Part shown: piece by piece, positions 10,970-22,389 of the stretch | Numbering within the stretch: position 1 is the stretch's first letter | Layout: each line of letters opens with the position of its first letter | DNA from: Druceiella hillmani | Taxonomy: Eukaryota; Arthropoda; Insecta; Lepidoptera; Hepialidae | Length of the DNA stretch: 64,000 nt | Direction: 5' to 3' | Assembly (NCBI GenBank): GCA_039881145.1 | Contig: JAYKKI010000088.1 | Span: 3,348,501 to 3,412,500 of the forward strand | Program-made: the position numbers and the translations under genes | Notes under the pieces: generated by a model | What the model was told of the DNA's origin: nothing | Databases searched by the model: none | The model's input: only the letters and a program-made list of their open reading frames with translations

Positions 10970-11340
10970 ACAAAAATCCAACTAACTCATTGACAACAGG
11001 AAATAAAAAAATAAGACACAATTTGTAACCATTATGCAAAGCAAATAAGCTACCTTCATAAATGCACGTATCTCATATTTTTAATTTATAAAGATATTTA
11101 ATTGGACCTAAAAATAAAAATCAATTTCTAACGAAGTATATAACAACTTTTGAAACGATTAAAAACGTATTTTATCGATCGCTTTTTCTTAATGTGTTGC
11201 GACTGCCCCTATTTATTAAAAAAAAAAAAATTATCTGACATTGACATTTAATTTCTTGTTGTGAATGATAATCTTTTCGCTCTTTTCGAGTTTTACGTGG
11301 TTTTTTCTTCGACGACCCTAATGGGCTTATCATTTTCATG
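10970..11340 (+). mobile_element. Dispersed repeat family Z, copy 2 (decayed)
   Basis: The segment around 11000-11085 encodes, with interruptions, the same peptide phrase seen in copies near 30900 (minus) and 45960 (plus): KNK-Q-V followed by ATFINARI-YF. The 3' part (GACATTGACATT, TTTTCGCTCTTTTCGAG, TTCGACGACCC) matches 46540-46640. The 31-bp minisatellite starts just after this copy ends. Confidence 0.6.
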
Positions 11341-11359
11341 GATTAGTACATATTGATTA

Positions 11360-12140
11360 AACATATATAAAATGAAAGGATATCACTGTGAAATGAAAGG
11401 AAAATGGAAGAATATAACTGTGTATGAAAAGAAAATGAAATGATGTAATTGTGTATGAAAGGAAAATGAAAGGATATAACTATGAAATAAAAGGAAAATG
11501 AAAGGATATGACTATGTATGAAAAGGAAATGAAAGGATATAACTATGAAATAAAAGGAAAATGAAAGGATATAAGTGTGCATGAAACGAAAATGAAAGCA
11601 TATAACTATGTATGAAAGGAAAATGAAAGAATATAACTGTGTATGAAAGGAAAATGAAAGGATATGGCTGTGTATAAAAGGAAAATGAAAGGATATAACT
11701 GTGTATGAAATGAAAATGAAAGGATATAACTGTGTATGCAAGGAAAATGAAAGGATATAACTATGCATGAAAGTAAAATGAAAGGATATAACTGTGTATG
11801 AAAGGAAAATGAAAGGATATAACTGTGTATGCAAGGAAAATGAAAGGATATAACTGTGTATGAAAGGAAAATGAAAGGATATAACTGTGTATGCAAGGAA
11901 AATGAAAGGATATAACTGTGCATGAAAGTAAAATGAAAGGATATAACTGTGTATGAAAGGAAAATGAAAGGATATAACTGTGTATGCAAGGAAAATGAAA
12001 GGATATAACTATGAAATAAAAGGAAAATGAAAGGATATAAGTGTGCATGAAACGAAAATGAAAGCACATACCTTGTATGAATGGAAAATGAAAGAATATA
12101 ACTGTGTATGAATGGAAAATGAAAGAATATAACTGTGTAT
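11360..12140. repeat. Minisatellite, 31-bp unit, ~25 copies
   Basis: The unit is GGATATAACTGTGTATGAAA plus GGAAAATGAAA, repeated head to tail from ~11360 to ~12140, with variants (ACTATGAAATAAAA, TGTGCATGAAACG). Because 31 is not a multiple of 3 and the unit has no stop on the minus strand in any phase, three overlapping minus-strand frames of 163, 153 and 102 codons run through it. They read out the same 31-residue periodic peptide rich in F, S, H, I and Y. These frames are a consequence of the repeat and are not called as genes. Blocks of several units are themselves duplicated (11470-11620 resembles 12000-12100). Confidence 0.95.
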
Positions 12141-12413
12141 TAAAGATACAACGGGATACGATCTGTATTCTTTTTCATCTTGTTAGCTCATGCTGGTTGA
12201 ACGAGTTCCATAGAAATAGTGTTAACAAATTGTTATGAGAAATAACCTGATTAAAGATTCACATAAAACTTTCAAGACTTAAGAAGTTATTTTCCATTTT
12301 CTCCATATAAGCATATCAATTTTATTTTTGTAACTAGATCACTTAGATCCAACATAATATAGGCGTTCTCCTTAAGAGATAGACAACTTAGTTATTTGTC
12401 TTATGCATAATTT

Positions 12414-12920
12414 TTAGGGTTTCCTATCTCAAAAGGAAAAAAAGCAACTCTTATAGGATCACTTCGCTTTCTACGGTCTCTTGGAGCTGTAAAGGTACTG
12501 TATGGTATTCCTGATTACATTAACTTAGAAGCCATTGAAATCAAGCTTCTAAGTCAACGTAATCAAGAAGAACCCTAAAAACACGACCACTTATGCCGCT
12601 TATTTTGACACTCGTAAATAAATCAAAACGTATAGGTACTTCCCGTTGACCTAGAATCATGAAATTTGGCAAGAAGCAAGGTCTCATGGCATAAGTAAAG
12701 GAAAAAAATTCGAAAGTATTAGTCCAAAAATCGTTAATTTGTGATTATATCACGAATTTTTTTTTAAATATGCGCCTGTGAAAAATATAGTAGGCAAAAT
12801 ATTTTTGTTCAAAAAATTAAAATTTTGTAACCAGTTTATTAGGAATATTGTGTTTATAAATGCCAAAATGTATACGTAACCCTCGTAGTGCGAGTTCCAC
12901 CAGACTTGAGAGGTTTTTTA
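12414..12920 (-). mobile_element. Dispersed element family X, near-complete copy
   Basis: Read on the minus strand, it begins with the conserved start (GAACTCGCACTACGAGGGTT in better copies) near 12905 and ends at ~12420 with the hairpin-like 3' end (GGTTCC, TTCCTTTTGAGATAGGAAACCC). It is about 500 bp long, like copies at 30035-30500 and 34176-34700. An internal inverted repeat (12513-12564, 20-bp arms around ACTTAGAAGC) is present in this copy. No coding frame is seen. The element is non-autonomous and its class is unknown. Similar ends are common in lepidopteran genomes, from general knowledge. Confidence 0.7.
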
Positions 12921-13510
12921 TAAATAGTTTAATGGTATAATAAATACATAATAATATATAATTTAATAAATAGTTTGATAGTATAAAATATTATATTGCA
13001 TTAAATTTTTTTAATTTGTATATGTACCTAATGAATAGATACACATATACATAGATAGACAGTTTCCAAAACATTACTCTTCTTTTGGCATTCACGTTTC
13101 GCAACGGTGGAGTAAAACAAATAATACTTAGTTATCTAATTATTGTGAAAAGTAAACATAGAACAGACAAACAAAATATAAGAGAAGATTTTTAATCATT
13201 AAGCAACTTATAAACGCACAAACAGGCACTTCGTACATATAAAATTAAATAATCGTACAAACGGAAAGTCTAATTATCCTGTTACATCATAGTAAAAAAT
13301 GTTAATACCCAAGATCTCATAATTTCGAAACAGAAAGTAATCAATTATATGTTAATTACTAATTACAGAGGAACGATTTATCTCCAAAGTCTCCTAGAAA
13401 CTATTAATGATTAAATTTATTTAGAAAAATGTTTAGCTAAAAGCGAATTACAAAAATTAATCGTCTTTAATCACGCGAACTTCTCACTGAGCTTTCATTA
13501 AAGCTCTCGT
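12921..13510. other. No recognised feature
   Basis: AT-rich DNA with no repeat or frame noticed. Confidence 0.5.
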
Positions 13511-13580
13511 ACGTCTTCGGCTAACTTCGCGTACCATCGGGGAGTTTCGGACGAGTTCGGTGAATTTCGGTTTACTTCGT
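13511..13580. repeat. 10-bp-phased TTCGG array
   Basis: Seven consecutive decamers share a fixed 3' half: ACGTCTTCGG, CTAACTTCGC, GTACCATCGG, GGAGTTTCGG, ACGAGTTCGG, TGAATTTCGG and TTTACTTCGT. The first four bases vary and TTCGG stays in phase. The motif weakens after 13580, with further CTTCGT or CTCCG at 13610 and 13630. The period equals one helical turn. Confidence 0.75.
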
Positions 13581-14689
13581 ATAATTTAGACTAATATCAC
13601 TTCGTATACCTCCGTAAGCTTTCTTTATACTCGGACGTTTCCGTTCTATTTCGACTACACGCGGTCTCGCTTGCGTGCAAGTATCTGATTGATGGAGGAT
13701 TTCTCGGCTCTACCCTAGCAAGGCGTATAGTTATTTATAATGACATGTTATTTATTGACCATAATAGTTTTAAATAATATTATTCAAACGTTACTGGTGC
13801 GTTAAAATGTCGTTAATTATACAAACGTTAAGTGTGAGATGAGGGAATTTGTTTTAGAAAGTCGGCCCTGTATTAGTTCTGGGGTCGATACGCTACCGTG
13901 TTCAATTAATTAAGGTTTAGAGCGGGGCTAAACGATTATTTTAATTAAGTTGAATTGGAATAAATTTACTACGATTTAAGCGTTAAGAGTTTAAGGTTTT
14001 ATTAGCTTTTTTACATTTTAGTTAACATTAACCACTGAGATAAATTAAACATTTTGTGGCTTTCGATTATTAGCCTCTTTTGTTTCCAAATCTGTGTAAT
14101 GTGATGTTACTGGTTGATGGTCTTTAAATATTTAAATGAAATAGTAACATGTTGTTCCTCATCACCTGCTGTCGATGAAACTGGTGAAAAATAATTTCTG
14201 ACATAGAATGTTGTATGCGATAATTTGTATGCGACATAGAATGTTGTATTCGATAATTAAATCTATCTAATCTTCGCTTGCAAATCTATGTTAATCAATT
14301 TGGTTATCTCAATCAAGAAACTTAAAGCTTCAGGATACATTACTATGTACTCGAAGAATGCTAAGAGAACCTTATTATTGTCAGTACGTCAGAAGTTTTT
14401 AGTTCTTAAAGGGAAACAATTCTATATAATACTTAAAATTAACACGAAATATCCATTGTTTCCATTCGAAACTGAAAAGTATATTTAAAACATTGCAGGA
14501 TGTAGTTCTACATGTAAAAAGGCCCCCAAAAAATTTGTTTCTACCTAGGTTTGTGAGTTATCGTCGAAAAAAAAACTTTGGAGGAGGCTACAAAAATCTA
14601 AAACCTATCTAAAAATCTAAAGGAAGCTAAATAGATGAAAAATTTTAATTTGTCCTTCCCCCTAAAATTCCCCTATAAATATATTTGAG
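13581..14689. other. No recognised feature
   Basis: This segment is moderately CpG-rich until ~13690, then AT-rich. A 66-codon frame at 14288-14488 lacks any recognisable feature. Confidence 0.45.
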
Positions 14690-15270
14690 TATTAATTGCT
14701 AATAAGATGGTTCATTGAAATTTGGCTTGTAATACATCTTATTAACGCCTTTAAGTTTCTGTGTCGTATGTTAAATAAAAAAAACGACTAGTTATGTGAG
14801 TGATCTTATAAGTGTGACTTTTTTTATCTTCGATTTACAGAATCCCAAAAATTGTTGAATTATGAACAAAATGTCGGATGTTAATAAGATGGTTCATTGA
14901 AATTTGGCTTACAATACATCTTATTAACGCGCATATAGTAAGATGTATTATAATCCAAATTTCAAGTCGTTGTGCCGTATATTTTCTAAGGAAATTGGCT
15001 AAACACGTAAGTGATCTTATAAATGTTCCGTTTTTTTTCTTGTAATTACAGAACCCCAAAAATTATTGAATTATAAACACGATGTCGGTTGTTAATAAAA
15101 TGGTACATGTGTGGTTAATAAGATGTATTATAATCCAAATTTCAAGTTTCTACGTGGCATGTTTTCCAAGAAAATTCATTTCAAATTCAATTCAAAAAAG
15201 AGTTTTCCCTTCAAACTACGGAACCCTAAAAATCATTAAATTATAAACACGATGTCAGACGAAATAAAGA
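14690..15270. repeat. Family U repeats, ~185-bp partial tandem copies
   Basis: A palindromic segment with ends TTAATAAGATG and CATCTTATTAA occurs at ~14697-14745 and ~14879-14927. Related halves (GTTAATAAGATGTATTATAA, CCAAATTTCAAG) occur at ~14938-14965 and ~15115-15150. They are separated by a repeated spacer containing AAGTGATCTTATAA and TTACAGAACCCCAAAAATTATTG. Copies diverge by point changes and small gaps. The foldback at 20052-20162 and part of the 90-bp satellite at 50104 share the AATAAGATGTATTA motif. Confidence 0.7.
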
Positions 15271-16518
15271 CAGATGAATAAATATTTGAAAATCACATTC
15301 AACTTGGTATTTATATTTATTGGTAGCTATAGCATAAAATAATACTTTCAGAAAAATATATTGGTATAATATTTATATATTAACTCAGCGGGAAAGGAGT
15401 TTTTTTACAAAAAATAAACCCTAAAGCAATGTTTTGACTGGAATTTATATGTGGGCCCATTATGACTTTAAAAACAAGATGGCAAGCGTACCGGAAAGGT
15501 GTGCGTTAACGGAAATAGCGTCTTTTTATGAATGTGTTAAGAATGACTGGCCCTAGAAAGAAATTATGAAATACTTTTTTTTGTATAAAAAAGAATACGC
15601 GTTCCTTTTAATTTCAAATATTTTTTTGTAAAACCTATGCTTCTAGTGACACGGCACTTGAATATATTTACTTTACAATGAAAAGTAGAAAGGGCACACC
15701 AAAGGGCCAATTTGGTTTTATACTGGTACGTACAATTTTATTATGGATTTCGAAACAGAGAATAATCAATTTATATGACTTTGATTATGAGTATAAAACA
15801 AATTCCAATCCGAATATTGTTATAGGGATTGAATATATTGTGGATTCCGTTTTCGCCTTACTGACTGCATTGGTTACAGCTCACGTACAAATTAGATAAA
15901 TCCCCAGGAAACTTTGAAGGCAGATTAACACACTGCAAAATAATCGATTTTTTGTACATAAAATACTTTACTACATATGTCCAAGTATTAGAATGCTCAA
16001 GGTTAACATGTCTACGAGGTAGGTGATATCAGAGCTTTTATATATCTATTTTATTTAGGTTTATCGTTGTATCTGTAATGATATCTTTATCACCATGTAC
16101 TTTCCTATGTCGATTGTTCAATACTGAGCTAGGCTTATAATATGGTTCTATGTTCTGTTTGTTTACAATATTTAGCTAGGTGAGCATGGATCTGTCTTGC
16201 CATATTATTATGCTAGCCTGTGCATATATTGTTAGATAAAACATAACCTCTTGTTGTGCTTTATTACTTCGGAGCTTTTCTTACAATAGCCATCTCCGTA
16301 CGGCGTAGAATTTGATTTACAACAGATATTTCTCTTCAAGCACATTTGGATAAAAAGCTCATGGTTAAAAACGTATATACGAGTTGTTGGCGCATTTGTT
16401 TGGCAACTTTATCACATCTACTTAAATATTCCTTTCTGGCTAATATATGTCATTCTTCCGTTATCTTTTTTATGATTTCAGCTTTTCTTGGTGTTATTAG
16501 ACACCCGTCTTTTCTATT
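15271..16518. other. No recognised gene
   Basis: A 73-codon frame (15678-15899) starts with ATG but has no recognisable domain, and its composition is as background. No repeat with a second copy was seen. Confidence 0.4.
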
Positions 16519-16900
16519 ATGAATATTGTCATTGTTATTGTTATTACCGCCGACCATGTCTTTGTTATTGCCTTTGAGAGTGTCTTTGTCGTTGTTTTTG
16601 TCGTTTTCTTTGTCTTTGACCTTGTCTTTGTAGTTGTCGTGTCTTTGCTTTCATCACTGTCTTTGCCTTTGTTATCGTCGTTGACGTTGTCTTTGTTGTT
16701 GTCCTTGTCCTTGTCTTTGTCACTTTCGTTGCTTTGTCGATGTCGTTGTCTTTGACATTGTCATAGTAGTCGTCGTGTCTTTGATATCATCATTGTCTTT
16801 ATCTTTGTTGTTGTCGTTGACGTTGTCTTTGTTGTTGTCCTTGCCCTTGTCTTTGTCACTTTCGTTGCTTGGTCGATGTCGTTGTCTTTGACGTGATTAT
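16519..16900. repeat. Degenerate (TTTGTC)n low-complexity tract with a 136-bp duplication
   Basis: Built almost only from TTTGTC, TTGTCG and TTGTTG hexamers. Blocks 16628-16763 and 16764-16899 are copies of each other (136-bp offset) with a few substitutions. Open frames through this region (V, F and L on plus; T and K on minus) simply reflect the hexamer and are not called as genes. Confidence 0.9.
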
Positions 16901-17873
16901 TATTTGCAATAACAAGCTGTTTGTGTTTGATATTAGCAAAAACAAAAGTGAACAAAAGTGTCTTCTCTTTACAGTATTGAAGTTTCTCGTAGCAAGAAGT
17001 TTCATCCAATATAATATTATATATTGCTAACAACGAAAATAACCAAAATTACATAAATGTTATAAAAAATAATCATTTGGAAAAAAAATACTTAATTAAT
17101 TTAAAAAAATTAAAATTGCTAAAAATACTACGAAATGCAACACTAGTACACCCACTTGCAAAATTATCTTCCTTACATTCGCATGCGTTCACGAAGAAAT
17201 CCATCTCAGCGAACGTTTGAATAGAAAAACAGGATTTACTTTCCCTTCAACCAGAATTATAATTATAATCGAAACTAATCTGCCCCTAGTCTCTCATAAC
17301 GTCAAATCAATGGAGCTTTTGAAAGCTAATTATTTTCAAAATAAACAAACAATGAACACTTTAAACAAATGAGCTTTCTCTGCCTATAAGCTCTTTCCAA
17401 TCAGCTCATACGTGACTTGTGCTTTCGTAAGCTCGTTAACACTTTCAGACCCACTCTTTAGTTATATCAAGTGGTCTTGAAACTGACCAAATGAAAACAA
17501 TAGTCACGCGTAAGACTGTCTGCTGGCTTATTTATTTTTATATTTACAAAAATATATTGTGACAGATAACAATTTAGTACAAGTATCGTACAAAACAAAA
17601 CTCTACAGATTATATAATATACAATTATATATTACAAACTTAACAATTATTTATTTGTGCATTATTTAATAAATCTGCAAACAAGCCAAAAAAGGTACAA
17701 AATATGATAAACATATAGTTTGTGTAATAAAGTAAAACACAGCTTCAGAACTTATTCGTAGCGTGAAATTTTAATACCCCAAAAATATGTTTGTATGTTT
17801 GTTCCCCAATTACGTCTAAATACCTCGATATTTTTTTCATAAAACTCGATTAGATATAGTTCATGTTTCAATT
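16901..17873. other. No recognised feature
   Basis: AT-rich DNA without repeat or frame. Confidence 0.5.
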
Positions 17874-17874
17874 T

Positions 17875-17960
<86 letters not shown>

Positions 17961-17966
17961 ATATAC
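17874..17966. repeat. (AT)n microsatellite
   Basis: An (AT)n run of about 85 bp with minor TTTA interruptions at its 3' end. Confidence 0.95.
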
Positions 17967-18438
17967 ACAATATAATTACGCTAATTAATAAAATTAAAGC
18001 GAATGTTGTCTGTTTATTTGTTTGTTTATCTTTCTTTCGTGTTTAAACTATCCAATGCATTACAATAGTATTTATATTATAAAAAAGTTATCTTTATATA
18101 AAACAAATGTAGAGTAGTGAAAATAAACACTAAAAATATTTTACCTGGGCAAAAAAACTGAACTCGTTGCTAAAACTATCTAAATATATTATTTGTAAAA
18201 GGTGTTTTTTGGTCGAGCGGCTCGATCTCTTTAACTACTGCACCAAAAAAAATAAAAAAATACTCACTTAAAGCTTATGTTTTCTACTTTGGGCGAAAAA
18301 TAAAAAAAATTCGAAAAAAATCTTTTTGTTATTAAAAAAATTAATTTTTATAACAATTGGCATGAGCGCCATCTGTGGGCGACACATCAAATATCTTAGC
18401 CAAATTGTATACTTGGAACACGCTAGATGGCGATATAG
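17967..18438. other. Probable interior of a family W element
   Basis: Contains AGCGCCATCTGTGGGCG and ATGGCG phrases and A-rich runs leading into the inverted W motif. No frame is present. Confidence 0.35.
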
Positions 18439-18468
18439 TGCGAAGACTTCGCACGGGTCAGCTAGTAG
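18439..18468 (-). repeat. Dispersed repeat terminal motif (family W), inverted copy
   Basis: The reverse complement reads CTACTAGCTGACCCG then TGCGAAGTCTTCGCA, nearly identical to 1832-1862. The palindrome is exact. Confidence 0.55.
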
Positions 18469-18692
18469 AACATATTAACAATATACCTTTAATCAACAAG
18501 TAACACATAACAAACGTTCTGATGATAAATAAAAGTATTATGGCCATACTTCACTTTAATGTTTATTATGAATCCTTATATAAACGAATTTCGCTGTTGA
18601 CAAACAAATATATTTAGGTACAAAATTTCCGTTCTCACCATATACTTATCATTTATAATTACATATAATAATATTTATACCTGCGTATATTA

Positions 18693-18895
18693 GTCGTAGC
18701 GGTGGTATGTTGGGTTGACCACAAGGCATACGGCCTTTGACGATGCGGTGCACCGCGGGGACGCGGGTTCGATTCCCGTCCGCTCGTCGAGCGAGGCTGG
18801 ACTGGTGTTACGGTTGGCTGTAAGAGATTACTCTCGTAGCAATATATCCACCATATGTATCAATTAAATATATTAAAGTAGATAAATAAATAAAT
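18693..18895 (+). mobile_element. tRNA-derived SINE, copy 1
   Basis: The head contains a box A-like stretch (TGGTATGTTGGG at ~18702) and an exact Pol III box B (GGTTCGATTCC at 18766-18776), as in tRNA T-loops. A body follows (GAGGCTGGACTGGTGTTACG, GTTGGCTGTAAGAGATT, CCACCATATGTATCAATTA) with a tail of TAAA repeats (GATAAATAAATAAAT). The copy at 36295-36500 aligns end to end. The head does not fold as an intact tRNA (no matched acceptor stem), so this is a SINE and not a tRNA gene. Confidence 0.85.
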
Positions 18896-20051
18896 ATTTA
18901 CGCAGTACCTATGTACGTATTTCGACCGGATGAGAAATTCTGGCAGATGAACAGTTCACGCGCGTGCATGAAGTGATTACTGAGCACATTTTCTTAATCC
19001 CACGCGAGCGAAGCCACGCTCAAAATCTAGTTTTTCATTATTTATCAATTTATTACAACATTAACATAAAACGGTTTGTACAAATGCTATAGACCCAAAG
19101 TGTAGAGGCATGCAGGTATCATTCAAGTATCGATGCCTACATGTGTCTACACAATGTTACGGGGTATAAACAATGCAAGTTCGACTTCCAATTAGTCTAT
19201 AGACTAAATGAATTCCATATTATACTTTAAACTACATTACGTCTCTGAATTTCCAGTAGCTAATAGTTACTGCTGTCGCTTTGCAGTCTTCTGGTAACCA
19301 TGGCCTTCTAATTCCTGAAGAATATAGGCTACGTGGTGAATATTTCCAATAATTAATAAAATAACTAAAAACCAATGTTACGAGGCTTAAAAACAATTAC
19401 ATGGCTACTTTTCAAATTAAATTTTGTTTTTTTTTCATATTTTATTATACAGAAATAATCGTACTTATATATAATACCATTTAAATTTGTTCTTACAGAA
19501 TAATAAAAATATAAATTTTATAATTTAAAAAAGAAAAATACTTCTTGTAATAATTGAGTTTTACGTCGGGAAATAAACGTGTTATCTAAAGGGTCAGACG
19601 TACGTGATATAGCGAGTTCCTTCGAAGACATTGTTAGTTAGAAATAAACAGGATTTGACTTAAGATAACTCGTTAAGATTACACTTACGACGACGCGATG
19701 TATGAATTGTGAATAGTGTTCAGGAGCTATAGTAATCTTTAGAGTTGATCCCATTTGCAGAGGTATAATTAAAGATTAAAACTAATTCCCAACTGTATTC
19801 GTCTTAGGAAAAAAGAGGTACAAACATACACGTATATGACTCAATGCTATAATATATACTCAATGCTATAAAATTATAATCATTATCAGTAAAAACGTAA
19901 CCTTAAAAGTTAGATATTCACCCCCATGTCGTATCATGTTACGTTATGAATAACGTAAACGTTACAGAGTTATTAGCCGTTAAGCAGAAGTCTGCGTGCA
20001 GTATGTATGTACGCCTCTGAAAGGTATAAATTCGTAATTATAGTTTTACGT
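18896..20051. other. No recognised feature
   Basis: AT-rich sequence with slightly higher GC at 18920-19020 and 19080-19330. No frame, repeat or RNA motif was found. Confidence 0.45.
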
Positions 20052-20162
20052 GTTTAAGATGTATTACTATGACAAATTTCAAATTTCTAAAGCATCTCAT
20101 AAAGTTTTACAGAAACTGTGCAACGTTGAAATTTTAAATTTGTCATAGTAATACATCTTAAC
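20052..20162. repeat. Family U foldback (MITE-like hairpin)
   Basis: Arms of ~34 bp, beginning GTTTAAGATGTATTACTATG and continuing through CAAATTT, are near-perfect reverse complements (20052-20086 and 20128-20162) around a ~41-bp loop. The arm shares AAGATGTATTA and CAAATTTCAA with the repeats at 14690-15270, so it is the same family. Confidence 0.8.
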
Positions 20163-20499
20163 TCACACATTTTGCAATATTTTTTTAAATATTCACATAA
20201 GAATCAAAAAGGGGTAAGTAAAGTTCTAACTTTTTTAATTAGTTTATATCATGTGGGGTAAAATGGGCTCGTTACGAGGAACATAAAATAAATTTTTAAT
20301 AATTTTTAATAGCGTGTTTAAAAATATATTCCAAAAATATGTAAAAATAGTTAATGTCCCCCTTTTTCAGAAACAACTGAGCCAAAAGTCATAACTAAAC
20401 AATGTTGGCATAATCTGACTACATATTATATTTACTTTCAATCAACATCATGGTTTACGCGTATTGAAGTTATAGTAGGACATAATTTAAGTTATGATT

Positions 20500-20580
20500 T
20501 AAAAATTAATATTTGTAAATAGTTTAATAGAAACATTATGTATTCTTAAATATTTATAAATACCTAAATGTGTACAGTAC
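20500..20580 (-). repeat. Family X fragment, 5' part
   Basis: The minus strand reads the conserved start region (TGTACACATTTAGG-like, ATTTATAAATATTTAAG, TATTAAACTATTTACAAATA). Only ~80 bp are recognisable. Confidence 0.6.
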
Positions 20581-20907
20581 TTTATAGTGCGAATTCTAAA
20601 CGTGCTTGACAATATTTTTTATTTTTAGTTTCTGAAACATGGAGATTTTTTTTCACAAGAATTATTCGCTTTTAATGTTTTTGTGAATACACGTCGACTG
20701 TACTAATGTTTTATATAATTTTATTTTCACTCAATCATGTAACTGATAAATAATAAATGGTTAATTGGAATATATTAATATTGTAGTATTTTGTTCATCA
20801 TATTTATGTTTAGAAGAAGGACAATTAAAAAAAACACAAATAAATTGTGGCAGATTGGAGAAAATGGAGGAAGAAAATTGAAGGAAAATTTTTGAAATTA
20901 GGAAAGA
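20581..20907. other. No recognised feature
   Basis: AT-rich sequence leading into the microsatellite. Confidence 0.5.
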
Positions 20908-20910
20908 AGT

Positions 20911-20922
20911 ATATATATATAG

Positions 20923-20950
<28 letters not shown>
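20911..20950. repeat. (AT)n microsatellite
   Basis: A short AT run with one AG interruption. Confidence 0.9.
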
Positions 20951-20954
<4 letters not shown>

Positions 20955-20960
20955 GACACA

Positions 20961-21200
20961 GGTGTCCCAGAAGTCAATGTTAAGCCGGAAACAGAGAATT
21001 ACTTGTGACGGCACTCAGAAAAAAATCTAGGTCAAATACTTTTAAAATTATAGGTATTTTTAGAAACATTGAGAAACTTGCCACTCTGCGACATTCTTTC
21101 AAGTACTGTAACCATGAAATTTCATTTTTCTTAATTCTGTCTTTTTGTTATTTAATCTTGAGCACTCATTATATTAACCGCAGTCTAAAATAAAAAAAAC
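20961..21200 (+). repeat. Dispersed repeat family V, fragment 1
   Basis: Starts with GTGTCCCAGAAGTCAATG and TTAAGCCGGAAACAG. The same phrases (TGTGCCTAGAAGCAATG, TTAAGCCGAAAAGG) open the fragment at 38495. The phrases resemble transposon termini, but no partner terminus was found. Confidence 0.5.
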
Positions 21201-21786
21201 AAACTGCTTTAGAATTAAACAAAAAACTTTTTCCCCAGTCATGCATTCAAAATGTGTAATCACCTAATTTTGAAAAAAAATGTACTACGCTATTTTGGCG
21301 AGTTACATTAAAAGTTGGCTCATTTAGTTCCAAAATAGGATATAGAGCGCATTGAGGATTCTGTGATTGAAGTGAAGTTAATTTATTTATAATAAGTCAT
21401 CATAAGTGTAGACTTCCTAACGTAATGAACATTTAATAATACATAAATATAATTAAGTAATATTTCCCTTATTTAGACATATGGTGATTATCTTAAAAAC
21501 TACGTGATCTAAATTCATCAGCATAATTTTTCTATAAATTTTGCTAGGCTTCAAAAATTATGTTATTTTATAATTTTAGGTTCAGTAGTTTCGAAAATAG
21601 GAGTAGATGAAAACATATATGTATTATAATTATTAATTTATATTTTATATATTACATAAAATTACAAAAATAATAATATTTTTGTGACACTTGTGACTAA
21701 CCCTTTCAAATAATACGTGCAGTATTATATAAGTACCATGTATGAAAAATAAATTTTTTTCCACGTAAATAATTTGACGTTGCATC
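21201..21786. other. No recognised feature
   Basis: AT-rich sequence. The phrase TTCAGTAGTTTCGAAAATA (21575) has a similar counterpart near 49115 (CTCAGTAGTTTCGGAAATA), suggesting a short shared old repeat. Confidence 0.4.
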
Positions 21787-21860
21787 CTTTAAGGGAAAGA
21801 AGCGTTGGGGGTGGGGGGGTGGGGGGGGGGGGTGGGGGGCAACGCTTCTTTCCTTTAAAG
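21787..21860. repeat. Hairpin with a poly-G, G-quadruplex-prone loop
   Basis: The left arm (21787-21806, CTTTAAGGGAAAGAAGCGTT) pairs with the right arm (21841-21860) with at most one or two mismatches. The loop is almost pure G with four single T interruptions, giving four G-runs of at least five. Either a stem-loop on one strand or a quadruplex capped by a 20-bp stem is possible. It could be a foldback element whose loop expanded as a G microsatellite. Confidence 0.85.
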
Positions 21861-22026
21861 TTTTCTCCTCTTTAATTTGATTCGATCATTTATGGCCAGA
21901 TTTATTAATTCGATAAATTACGGGCCACTGTCTATACGTTTCCAAATACAATTTTGTCCGTTGTTAATCGACAGTTCGATAACCATTTCTCTCGGAAATC
22001 ACCAGATAGATAGATGCTTTAGAAAT

Positions 22027-22137
22027 AATGTTTAATATATATTTTTAATACTACAAAAATATTTAATAATTTTTAATATATATTTAATATTTAATATATT
22101 TTTATAATATTTAATATATATTTTTAATATTATAAAA
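22027..22137. repeat. AT low-complexity tract
   Basis: Repeats of TTTAATATATATTTTTAATA with variable spacing. Confidence 0.8.
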
Positions 22138-22389
22138 TACTACACGTGTTATAAGTAAAATATTACTGTTTGCACATTTTGGCTGACGAATAACTAGGGA
22201 TTTATTTCAAAATCGGTTGATTTCCTAATAACACACCCTGTTTAAGTTTGGTGCTAAGTTTAAAAAGTTAAATTTGATATTTTAATTATAGTATCGGACT
22301 TTTTTAGAGGTATACACCTTTAAAATTAAAAAAGCAGATAAAAATTATAATAATGGCCATGGTATTAGTTTTATTGAAAAGATGATTAT

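Noticed and set aside
11343..12069. Overlapping minus-strand frames of 163, 153 and 102 codons as protein genes
   Set aside because: They arise from a stop-free 31-bp tandem unit read in three phases. There is no start context, domain or non-repeat flank.
15552..15561. piggyBac terminal sequence (CCCTAGAAAG)
   Set aside because: It lacks the preceding TTAA target site and an opposite terminus. The ten-base match alone is not enough.
16519..17033. Hydrophobic V/F/L plus-strand frame and T/K-rich minus-strand frame as membrane or low-complexity proteins
   Set aside because: Both are read-through of a degenerate TTTGTC hexamer tract with a 136-bp duplication that does not preserve the frame.
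18693..18895. tRNA gene
   Set aside because: It has an exact box B but no paired acceptor stem, a SINE body and a TAAA tail, and a second copy with the same body lies at 36295.
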